14,147 nucleotides of DNA from contig JAPLNJ010000297.1 in assembly GCA_026692885.1 (NCBI GenBank), positions 1 to 14,147 on the forward strand, given 5' to 3'. The notes under the pieces are model-generated. The model was not told the DNA's origin and made no database searches. It worked only from the letters and a program-made list of their open reading frames with translations. Made by a program: the position numbers and the translations under genes. Positions 1-5,720 of this stretch are shown in pieces. Numbering within the stretch: the stretch's first letter is position 1; each line of letters starts with the position of its first letter. This DNA is from Planctomycetota bacterium. Lineage in GTDB: Bacteria > Planctomycetota > Planctomycetia > Pirellulales > Pirellulaceae.

Positions 1-589
1 CGCGCGGCAGTGTCTTCTCGGGCAGCTTGGCTTCCTTCATCTTGACCTCCGGGATGATCCGCGGGCTGTCGCCATAGACGCCGGCCATGATGGTGGCCTG
101 GCTGCCCTTGATGAACACGCCGCCTTCGGCAGGCACCCCCCGGCCATCCTCCAGGTCCGCAGGACGCGGCGGACGAGTGCCTTCGTACCAGTTCAACTTC
201 AGCGGTGGGAAACCAGCCCGTGCGGGGAATTGGAAGGTGACAATCGCCGAGAGCGGATGCACTTCCGGCGTGTTGCCACACGACGTGGCTTCGATGCTGG
301 TCGGCGGGCCGAGCTTCAGTGCCGCCACCACGGGGTCCAGCGTGTGGGCGCCACGGTCGCCCATCATGCCGCAGCCAAAGTCCCAAAAGCAACGCCATGT
401 GGCCGGATGATAGGCCCGATGATACGGCCGCATCGGCGCCGGGCCGATCCAGAGATCCCAGTTCAAGCCCGTCGGCACGGGCGGCGTTTCCTTGGGCCGG
501 TCCGACCACGACGAACTCCAACCGGCATGGCCCCAGGGATAATAGGTCAGGCTGCACCAGGCATCAACTTCGCGGACCTCGCCGATCAC
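1..589 (-). pseudogene. C-terminal continuation of the frameshifted Gfo/Idh/MocA oxidoreductase, cut by the window edge
   Basis: This frame has no start of its own but reads without a stop from about 589 to the left edge. It matches the C-terminal domain of the same family. It opens with VIGEVREVDAWCSL, the direct continuation of the conserved CEW segment upstream. It then has LNWDLWIGPAPMRPYH, HPATWRCFWDFGCG, MMGDRGAHTLD, GDSPRIIPE and finally EKTLPR. The intact paralogue at 3022-4455 carries the same order of motifs (LHWDEWIGPA, HPALWRSWWEFGDG, LGDWGCH, CDSPRIIPE, NKTLPR). In other members the KTLPR segment lies about 80-100 residues before the C-terminus, so the end of the gene should be just outside the window. 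With the upstream part this gives about 370 residues in view. Confidence 0.82.
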
Positions 590-1116
590 GTCCACTCGCA
601 CATCAGCCGGATACCTTCCATCGAGTGGCCTTGAATGCCCATTTGGGTTGCCACCTTGAATTCCTTGGCCAATTTGGCCAACATCCGCGCTTCGTACACG
701 TCGTGCGTCAGCGGTTTCTGGCAGTACACATGCTTGCCGGCCCGCATAGCTGCCGCCGAGATAATCGCGTGGGTGTGGTCGGGCGTGGCGACCACCACGC
801 CATCGATATCCTGCTGCTTGTCGAGCATCTCGCGATAGTCGACATAGACCTTGGCGTGGGGGTACTTCTTGATCGTGTGCGCGGCGTTGTTCGGATCCAC
901 GTCGCAGAGCGCCACGATATTCTCAGATTCCAGTGCGGCCAAGTTCCCGCCGCCCATGCCGCCGATGCCGATTCCGGCGACGTTCATCTTCTCGCTCGGC
1001 GGGATCTGCCGCGGCCCACCCAGCACGTGGCGGGGCACGAGCGTGAAGGCTCCGATGGCGCCGGTCAACAACGCAGACTGCTTGACGAACTCACGACGGG
1101 TCACGTGCTCGGTCAC
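586..1116 (-). CDS. Tat-exported Gfo/Idh/MocA-family oxidoreductase, N-terminal part before a frameshift
   Basis: This frame encodes the NAD(P)-binding half of a Gfo/Idh/MocA oxidoreductase, a family that mostly oxidises or reduces sugars and polyols. I start it at the GTG at 1116 because GGAGG lies 7 bases upstream; the frame stays open further upstream but has no comparable site. Residues 6-12 (TRREFVK) followed by a hydrophobic stretch form a twin-arginine export signal, so the enzyme should act outside the cytoplasm. The Rossmann motif GIGGMG is at residues 50-55. DYREML near 93-98 and TPDHTH near 111-116 are typical of the family. The usual EKP is QKP at 133-135, a variant I recall from planctomycete relatives. 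The frame ends at a TGA (588-586) straight after MCEWT (172-176), where the family normally continues. The remaining coding sequence lies in another frame to the left. This is either a broken gene or an assembly error. Confidence 0.86.
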   Translation of the reverse strand: MTEHVTRREFVKQSALLTGAIGAFTLVPRHVLGGPRQIPPSEKMNVAGIGIGGMGGGNLAALESENIVALCDVDPNNAAHTIKKYPHAKVYVDYREMLDKQQDIDGVVVATPDHTHAIISAAAMRAGKHVYCQKPLTHDVYEARMLAKLAKEFKVATQMGIQGHSMEGIRLMCEWT

Positions 1117-1123
1117 GATTAAG

Positions 1124-1128
1124 CCTCC
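1124..1128 (-). promoter_or_regulatory. Ribosome binding site GGAGG of the frameshifted oxidoreductase
   Basis: GGAGG on the minus strand is 7 bases before the GTG at 1116. It decides the start in favour of this GTG over the GTG four codons later and over upstream in-frame ATGs. Confidence 0.7.
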
Positions 1129-1160
1129 CCAAAGAATGACGGATGCGGAAATCCTGCGAT

Positions 1161-1179
1161 CGGGAGAGCAACGCTCCCG
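1161..1179. repeat. Short hairpin beside a larger palindrome
   Basis: CGGGAG (1161-1166) pairs with CTCCCG (1174-1179). It lies in the 128-base gap between the propeller gene and the frameshifted oxidoreductase, next to the larger palindrome at 1184-1212. No T-run follows on either strand, so it does not look like a classical intrinsic terminator. Confidence 0.5.
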
Positions 1180-1183
1180 CGGA

Positions 1184-1212
1184 GCCGTGTGCCGTCCGGG
1201 ACGGCACACGGC
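1184..1212. repeat. Perfect 14-bp palindrome in the intergenic gap
   Basis: GCCGTGTGCCGTCC (1184-1197) is followed by one G and then its exact reverse complement (1199-1212). The hairpin is very stable and nearly symmetric, so both strands can form it. It lies after the stop of the propeller gene and before the ribosome binding site of the next gene. It may dampen read-through or protect a transcript end, or it may be a dispersed REP-like repeat. No T-tract follows. Confidence 0.75.
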
Positions 1213-1244
1213 GGCTCGCCAGAAGCCTCCTCCCATTTCGTTGG

Positions 1245-2432
1245 CTACTTGGCTTTTTCACTGAGGAACAGGAAGTTGCCTTTCTTGTTGCCGACGATCA
1301 CGTCCGGCACGCCGTCGCCGTTCAGGTCGGTGGCTGCGACTTGGGTCCCGACGCCTGAGTCATCGTCGATCTTATGCGGAATGAACTCGACGCCCTTCTG
1401 CGCGTCGCGACGCAACTCAAACCAGTAGACCACCGCCGGTGCGTCCGGCTCGGCATCACCCTTGGGGCCGTGCGCCCACCAGCGTTTGCCGGTCAGAATG
1501 TCCAGCAGTCCATCTCCGTTCATGTCGACCAGTTCGATGGCATGCAATTGGCTGACCCGCAGTCCGGGCACGTTCAGGTCCGGCTTCGCCGGCAGGATGA
1601 CGTTTTGCTTCCAGGTGATTTCGCCGTTGGCACCCTTGACCTGCTTGTACCACATTAGGCCGTACTGGTGGCAGTTCCAAGTCGTGATCACGTCTTTCAG
1701 TCCGTCACCGTCCACGTCGTACGCGAACATCTGGGCCGCCTCGGGGGCGAACTGGAACGGGTGCTTGATCCATGGCTCATTCGGCTTCGCGTTGGCCGGT
1801 TGCTCCCACCAACCACCGCCTTCGAGCAGGTCCGCACGGCCATCGCCGTTGATGTCCCCAAAGCCGATCCCATGCGTGTATTTGTGGTAACCGGCTTTCG
1901 GCGTGACCGCGTGGAACACCCAGACGTCCGCTGGCTTGGCCGGATCCCAGGTGAGGTAGCCCAGGCGTCCATCGGTGTTGCAGATCAACTCCGGTCGGCC
2001 GTCGCCATTGATGTCGCCCCACATCGGCGACTCGTTGTCGATCACCTGGAAGGCCAAGTGCTGCTTCCACGGGACGTCCTTGCCGGCCGGGTTCTCGTAC
2101 CAATTGCCCGCCTCGCCGGGGAAGCCGATATAGAAGATGTCGGTCCAGCCATCGCCGTTGAAATCGGCGGTGAACGTCAGGAAGTTCGGGGCGTACCCCT
2201 TGGGATCGTAGGTCTTGTCGTCCCGGACCGTGTGCTTCTTCTGGAAGTCGGGGCCTTCGTACCAGTACGGTCCAATGACCACGTCCAGTTTGCCGTCCTT
2301 GTTGAAGTCGCCGTAGTAAGCGCCTTCGGCGTAGAACTTATCGGCCAGCGTGAGCTTCTTAAAGGTCGGCGGTGCCGCCAAACAAGGGGCGGCCAGGCAG
2401 CACAAGGCAGCGATCAACAGCAGCTTCTTCAT
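1245..2432 (-). CDS. Secreted FG-GAP/VCBS beta-propeller protein
   Basis: A 395-residue exported protein built almost entirely of FG-GAP (VCBS) repeats, the fold of integrin-like beta-propellers. I chose the ATG at 2432 because GGAG lies 7 bases upstream and it begins a clean signal peptide: KK, a hydrophobic core LLLIAALCCLAAP, then a CLA-A type cleavage site near residue 19. Seven calcium-loop motifs of the form DxNxDGxxD/E begin near residues 42, 90, 140, 193, 239, 303 and 369 (for example DFNGDGWTD and DMNGDGLLD), which suits a seven-bladed propeller. Tryptophan-rich turns (PYWYEG, GNWYENP, GGWWEQP, KRWWAHG) recur between loops. No catalytic site is recognisable; propellers of this type usually bind ligands or partners. 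It lies between two Tat-exported oxidoreductases on the same strand, 128 bases before the next gene, so it probably works with them outside the cytoplasm. The substrate is unknown. Confidence 0.93.
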   Translation of the reverse strand: MKKLLLIAALCCLAAPCLAAPPTFKKLTLADKFYAEGAYYGDFNKDGKLDVVIGPYWYEGPDFQKKHTVRDDKTYDPKGYAPNFLTFTADFNGDGWTDIFYIGFPGEAGNWYENPAGKDVPWKQHLAFQVIDNESPMWGDINGDGRPELICNTDGRLGYLTWDPAKPADVWVFHAVTPKAGYHKYTHGIGFGDINGDGRADLLEGGGWWEQPANAKPNEPWIKHPFQFAPEAAQMFAYDVDGDGLKDVITTWNCHQYGLMWYKQVKGANGEITWKQNVILPAKPDLNVPGLRVSQLHAIELVDMNGDGLLDILTGKRWWAHGPKGDAEPDAPAVVYWFELRRDAQKGVEFIPHKIDDDSGVGTQVAATDLNGDGVPDVIVGNKKGNFLFLSEKAK

Positions 2433-2439
2433 AGTGGGT

Positions 2440-2443
2440 CTCC
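2440..2443 (-). promoter_or_regulatory. Ribosome binding site GGAG of the propeller gene
   Basis: GGAG is 7 bases upstream of the ATG at 2432. The open frame continues upstream through the palindromic region to 2807, but that extension has no signal peptide and consists of repeat DNA, so this site sets the start. Confidence 0.65.
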
Positions 2444-2450
2444 GTGTGTG

Positions 2451-2490
2451 AGTAAGTAAGCAATAAGCAGTAAGCAGGCAGTAAGCAGGA
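2451..2490. repeat. Short degenerate repeats of the GTAAGCAG type
   Basis: Directly upstream of the propeller gene, variants of AGTAAGCAGG occur several times in a row (agtaagtaag, caataagcag, taagcaggca, gtaagcagga), including two exact copies of CAGTAAGCAGG. It looks like slippage-prone low-complexity DNA in the leader region of the gene. No function is evident. Confidence 0.5.
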
Positions 2491-2550
2491 CAAAATACGA
2501 AGGAAGAGATGCCAAGGCATCGCGAAAGCCAAGGCCCCTCACCCCGACCT

Positions 2551-2865
2551 GGGCCGCGCAAAATTGGGGAGTGGGGCGTCCAACGGATGGTCCTGTTTTC
2601 GTTCCGCCCCCATCCGGGCTTGCCCCGGTGGAGCGAGGTTTCTGGACTACGCCACGGGTCCGCAACCGCCTCACCTCTTCCGCCGCCGGAGGCGGCGGGC
2701 GGGAGGCGGCGGAAGACAGCACGGCTGGCGTCTGCCAACGTAGTGTACGAAACCCAATTCCACCGGGGCAAGCCCGGATGGGGACCAGACATGCCAAGCT
2801 GGAACAAAAGCCGGACCAGATCTCATCATGGCAAGGACTCTCCGGGATACAATTTTGCGCAGCCC
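2551..2865. repeat. Large imperfect palindrome, about 315 bp
   Basis: Nested inverted repeats share roughly one centre near 2700. From outside in: 2551-2566 with 2850-2865 (15 of 16 paired); 2588-2605 with 2801-2818 (15 of 18); 2608-2632 with 2759-2783 (25 of 25); a weaker pair around GGTTTC..ACTACG (about 2637-2651) and CGTAG..GAAACC (about 2739-2754); and a central GC-rich pair 2676-2687 with 2705-2716. No gene is credible here: frames read through it on both strands but give only repeat-derived proline, glycine and arginine-rich text. The arm containing CCGGGCTTGCCCCGG is related to the arms of the palindrome at 5168-5548. It occupies most of the 589-base gap between two genes. Confidence 0.8.
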
Positions 2866-2945
2866 ACCCCCGACCCCTCACCCAGGAGTACCGGGCCGAG
2901 GGGAGGTGGTTCGTCACCGCGGGAGCCCCCGCCCGCCCATTCGTC

Positions 2946-3010
2946 CCCTAATCTTTCACCCTAATCTTTCACCCTAATCTTCCACCCTAATCTTCCCTCC
3001 TAATCTTCCC
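2946..3010. repeat. Tandem 13-base repeat, five copies
   Basis: Units of CCCTAATCTTTCA or close variants begin at 2946, 2959, 2972, 2985 and 2998. The first two are identical, and the later three drift towards TTCCA and TTCCC. The array ends 12 bases from the stop codon of the oxidoreductase at 3022, so it would form the start of its 3' untranslated region. The copies have no spacers between them, so it is not a CRISPR. Slippage is the likely origin. Confidence 0.85.
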
Positions 3011-3021
3011 TCCTCCCTCCT

Positions 3022-4455
3022 TCATCCCCCGAGTGTCCAGCCCTTGCGGTATTCCCGTTTGATCAATGGATCCAGTTCGGGCATGCCGGTGGCTTTCATG
3101 TTGGCCCCATCCCACAGGACCTTCTTACCCACGCCGACCCGTTCGGCCAGGCAGCCGATCAGCAGCATTTCCGTCAGGCGCGCGCCGTACTCGAAGTCGG
3201 ACGCCGCCGGCTTACCCTCCCGCATGGCGCGGAAGAAATCGGCCTGGTGCGTCCCCTTCAGACGCGGGAGCGTCTTGTTGGGCCGCGGGAATTCCCGGTG
3301 CTTCTCTTCGGGAATGATCCGCGGGCTGTCACAGTAGTTACTGCTGAACATGATCCCCTTGTCGCCGACGTAGATCGTCCCCCCGTCGCCGAACTCGCGA
3401 TTGTACTTCTTTTCCAGTTCGAGGACGATCGGTGGCCGGTTCTGCGATTTCTCCATGTCGTCGCCCAGTTCCTTTTTGGGGTTGGACGTCTTGGCCGCGC
3501 GATAGCCGTCGTACCAGAAGACTTGGACCGGCGGCAGTTTGTCACGCGCCGCGAAGTCCCAGCGTACGGCATTGACCAGCGGGAACCGCTCGGCGCTGCC
3601 GCCGACCTGTTCCAAAGCCTCCGCGCTGGTCGGCTGGCCGAGGTGGAGCGCCCAGAACGGGCCGTCCACATTGTGGCAGCCCCAGTCGCCCAGCGAGCCG
3701 TCGCCAAACTCCCACCAACTTCGCCACAACGCCGGATGCAGTTCGTCGTGATAGTCGCGGAAGGCGGCCGGGCCGATCCACTCGTCCCAGTGCAGGCTGG
3801 CAGGGACGGGCTTCTTCGGCAGACGCCCACCTGTGCCGCCACGGCCCGTGGGCGCCCAGGCGTGCACCTCGGTCACGTTGCCGATCGCGCCCGCCCAGAT
3901 GTACTCGCAGAGCACGCGGATCCCTTCCTTGCTGTGGCCCTGGTTGCCCAACTGCGTGGTGACCTTGTACTTCTTGGCGGCGGCGGCCAGCCTGCGGCAC
4001 TCGTCGACCGAATGGGCCAGCGGCTTCTCGCAATACACCGACTTGCCCATCTGCATGGCCAGCATCGCGGCCACGGCGTGGTGGTGATCCGGAATGCACA
4101 CGAACACGGCATCGATCTGTTTGTCCAGCTTATCGAGCATCTTGCGGTAATCGAAGAACTGCTGGATCGCGTTGAACTTGATCTCCGGATACGACTCGGC
4201 GAGCAGTTTCTGGGTCTTGGCAAATTGCTTGTCATCGACATCGCAGAAGGCCACGAAATTCTCTTCTAGCCGGGCGATTTCGTTGACGCTAATCAAGCCC
4301 TGGTTGGCAGAACCGATCACCGCCACGTTGAGCTTGGAGTTAGGCGACCGTTGAGCCAGGATGTTCGGCACGTGGAACAACTGAGTTCCGGCGACTGCTC
4401 CAGCCACGGTAGCAGCCCCCGTCAAAAACTTGCGACGAGAGAAGCGTGTGCTCAT
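3022..4455 (-). CDS. Tat-exported Gfo/Idh/MocA-family oxidoreductase, intact
   Basis: A complete 477-residue Gfo/Idh/MocA oxidoreductase of the secreted planctomycete type. The ATG at 4455 is preferred because AGGAG lies 8 bases upstream and it puts the export signal at the N-terminus: SRRKFLT at residues 6-12 plus a hydrophobic stretch to about 34, a twin-arginine signal. The Rossmann fold begins at KLNVAVIG (41-48), but the glycine motif reads GSANQG (48-53) instead of GxGxxG. EKP, which contributes the usual catalytic lysine, is at 143-145. The C-terminal domain has WDEWIGPAA, HPALWRSWWEFGDG, SLGDWGCHNVD and CDSPRIIPE, all typical of this subgroup, whose members act on sugars or sugar acids; the substrate cannot be read here. 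It is a paralogue of the interrupted gene at the left edge and shares GNQGHSKEGIRVLCE with it in the form GIQGHSMEGIRLMCE. A gene-free region of about 1.2 kb precedes it, so it probably has its own promoter. Confidence 0.95.
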   Translation of the reverse strand: MSTRFSRRKFLTGAATVAGAVAGTQLFHVPNILAQRSPNSKLNVAVIGSANQGLISVNEIARLEENFVAFCDVDDKQFAKTQKLLAESYPEIKFNAIQQFFDYRKMLDKLDKQIDAVFVCIPDHHHAVAAMLAMQMGKSVYCEKPLAHSVDECRRLAAAAKKYKVTTQLGNQGHSKEGIRVLCEYIWAGAIGNVTEVHAWAPTGRGGTGGRLPKKPVPASLHWDEWIGPAAFRDYHDELHPALWRSWWEFGDGSLGDWGCHNVDGPFWALHLGQPTSAEALEQVGGSAERFPLVNAVRWDFAARDKLPPVQVFWYDGYRAAKTSNPKKELGDDMEKSQNRPPIVLELEKKYNREFGDGGTIYVGDKGIMFSSNYCDSPRIIPEEKHREFPRPNKTLPRLKGTHQADFFRAMREGKPAASDFEYGARLTEMLLIGCLAERVGVGKKVLWDGANMKATGMPELDPLIKREYRKGWTLGG

Positions 4456-4463
4456 AAAGGTTT

Positions 4464-4468
4464 CTCCT
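4464..4468 (-). promoter_or_regulatory. Ribosome binding site AGGAG of the intact oxidoreductase
   Basis: AGGAG with an 8-base spacer before the ATG at 4455. It selects this ATG over the in-frame ATG 15 codons upstream, which would bury the twin-arginine signal. Confidence 0.7.
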
Positions 4469-4544
4469 GCTTGGTTACGGGTTTCAAGCCTGGGCATCAA
4501 AGAACGTTACGCGGCAACCTACGTTGCAACCGGCCGCCATTGTA

Positions 4545-4700
4545 GCCGCTGGCGCCGGCTCGCCCAAGATGCCGCAAGCGGCTTCTTGTCTTTTACGCCG
4601 ACTCCGTGTCTGGGCGAGCGGGAGGCGTCAGCCCAATGCCGCTTACTTTGAGCGGCAAGGCTCTAGCCGCCGGTGGCTCGAAACGGGCGGCTAGCACTGT
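4545..4700. repeat. Cluster of four hairpins in gene-free DNA
   Basis: Upstream of the oxidoreductase no gene is visible, but paired segments follow one another. GCTCGCCCA (4558-4566) pairs with TGGGCGAGC (4611-4619) and encloses GCCGC (4571-4575) with GCGGC (4578-4582). GCCGCT (4638-4643) pairs with AGCGGC (4651-4656). CTAGCCGCC (4663-4671) pairs with GGCGGCTAG (4686-4694). There is no T-run. These look like dispersed palindromic repeats; a structured leader RNA is the alternative. Confidence 0.65.
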
Positions 4701-4738
4701 GCCGCTCACAACCCTAGACTCAAGCTTTGACAAAGCAC

Positions 4739-4830
4739 TATACCGCACGCGGTTGGCGGTGACACGTAGCTGAACTCTTGCGAGTTCAGCTACGTCGGAA
4801 ATTGTGCCATCCTCAACCGCGTGCGGTATA
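4739..4830. repeat. Nested perfect palindrome, 92 bp
   Basis: The outer arms TATACCGCACGCGGTTG (4739-4755) and its exact complement (4814-4830) pair over 17 bases. Inside them ACGTAGCTGAACTC (4764-4777) pairs perfectly with 4782-4795 around a TTGC loop. The two stems are separated by short unpaired stretches of 8 and 18 bases, as in a REP or MITE-like element. No coding potential. Confidence 0.85.
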
Positions 4831-4852
4831 ACACCAAACGGGTTTTCGGGCT

Positions 4853-4959
4853 GGTGTCGTCAAGAATGAGATTTGGCGGTTCGGCAGGACGCAAGTTCGG
4901 ACGGCTTCGGAGAGCCGTCCTACGCGGTGTCGTCAAGAATGGGATTTGGCGGTTCGGCA
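4853..4959 (+). repeat. 34-base direct repeat flanking a hairpin
   Basis: The 34-base segment that begins GGTGTCGTCAAGAATG occurs at 4853-4886 and 4926-4959 with one difference (GAG against GGG). Between the copies lies a hairpin, GGACGGCT (4899-4906) with AGCCGTCC (4913-4920). The layout suggests duplication of flanking sequence around an inserted small palindrome. Confidence 0.75.
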
Positions 4960-4979
4960 TGGGTGGCGTCGCGAGACGA

Positions 4980-5074
4980 GGGTCTGTCGTTCAAATTTCA
5001 TTTTCGCGGCGGAGACGTCTCGTCAGTACGGGCAGCATTGTCGCCGCGAAAAATGAAATTTGAAGGACAGACCC
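4980..5074. repeat. Long hairpin element with arms of about 32 bp
   Basis: The segment that begins GGGTCTGTCGTTCAAATT (4980-5011) and the one at 5042-5074 are reverse complements except for one mismatch and one extra A in the A-run of the right arm. The 30-base centre contains GAGACGTCTC, itself a palindrome. The arms hold an AT-rich core flanked by GC-rich ends. I recall similar GGTCTGTC..CAAATTTCATTT repeats in planctomycete genomes, but this is unchecked. Confidence 0.82.
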
Positions 5075-5167
5075 CAGCCGTTGCCGCGACCCGGAAAATC
5101 ATAAAGTCTCCAAGTGAACGTCAACCGGCTTCGCAACCGTTTGCCGCTAGGTGCCAATTGAAAACGA

Positions 5168-5548
5168 GTAGGGTGGGCTGTGCCCACCAGGCACGTGCAG
5201 TTAGCAACGCCCACGAAATAACTTCCCTGTTTGTTCTGGGGGTGTCGCGAATACCGGCTGCAACTGGTGAATGCCCCCGGCTTGCCCGGGGGATACTTCC
5301 GTTTCTTGCTACCCACACGCGGATCCCACTCCCGCCTCGCCCGCGGCGGCTTCGCCGCCGCAGGCGAGGCGGGGGAGGAAGGGGCGCGTTGGGCCGCCTG
5401 GTGTAGCGAGAAACGTGAGCCTCCACGGGGCGAGCCCGTGGCATCCAACTCGCAGAACCGGAACCTTCGGCCAGCGATCAACGGCTGGCTCGTTGGAATG
5501 AGGAAGTTATTACGTGAGCGTTGCTATGGTGGGCACAGCCCACCCTAC
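5168..5548. repeat. Large imperfect palindrome, 381 bp
   Basis: Four paired segments share one centre near 5355. From outside in: 5168-5188 with 5528-5548 (21 of 21, and each arm is itself a small hairpin around GGTGGGC/GCCCACC); 5202-5226 with 5502-5526 (23 of 25); 5268-5314 with 5401-5447 (35 of 47); and a central stem 5331-5341 with 5363-5373 enclosing GCGGCGGC (5343-5350) with GCCGCCGC (5354-5361). No gene is credible inside it. The third pair is related to the arms of the palindrome at 2551-2865. Confidence 0.82.
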
Positions 5549-5654
5549 CAGCCTTTCCGCGTGGGAACGCGAGTGTTTCGACGCTCTGCGTCGTCTGCCC
5601 AAGGTCGCAGAACGTCGGAACGAGAAGCAGGCCGGCGGAGCCGGCAAGGCAGTG

Positions 5655-5679
5655 CGTTCCCAGGCGGAGCCCGGGAACG
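5655..5679. repeat. Hairpin of the GTTCCC..GGGAAC type downstream of the giant gene
   Basis: CGTTCCC (5655-5661) pairs with GGGAACG (5673-5679), with a further GG/CC pair inside. It is about 40 bases past the stop codon of the giant gene at 5721. The position would suit a transcript-end structure, but no T-tract follows on the minus strand. The same kind of palindrome is dispersed in many bacterial genomes. Confidence 0.6.
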
Positions 5680-5720
5680 AGATGTTCCGAGATGTTCACT
5701 GCACTGGCCGTAAACGGCTT

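Noticed and set aside
1668..2459. Plus-strand open frame of 263 codons opposite the propeller gene
   Set aside because: The minus strand carries a signal peptide and seven FG-GAP loops over the same bases, so this frame is a shadow in GC-rich DNA.
2433..2807. Extension of the propeller frame upstream to 2807
   Set aside because: The added residues are translated palindrome DNA and would hide the signal peptide, while a good ribosome site precedes the ATG at 2432.
2946..3010. CRISPR array
   Set aside because: The 13-base units abut with no spacers and no cas gene is in view.
3247..4269. Long plus-strand open frame (340 codons) opposite the intact oxidoreductase
   Set aside because: It mirrors the codon structure of the real gene on the minus strand, has a biased composition and contains no recognisable motif or export signal.
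5655..5679. Intrinsic terminator of the giant gene
   Set aside because: The hairpin is well placed but no T-tract follows it on the minus strand, so it is recorded only as a repeat.
4821..5713. Small plus-strand and minus-strand frames in the palindrome island
   Set aside because: They run through inverted repeats, are present on both strands and show no protein motif or start signal.
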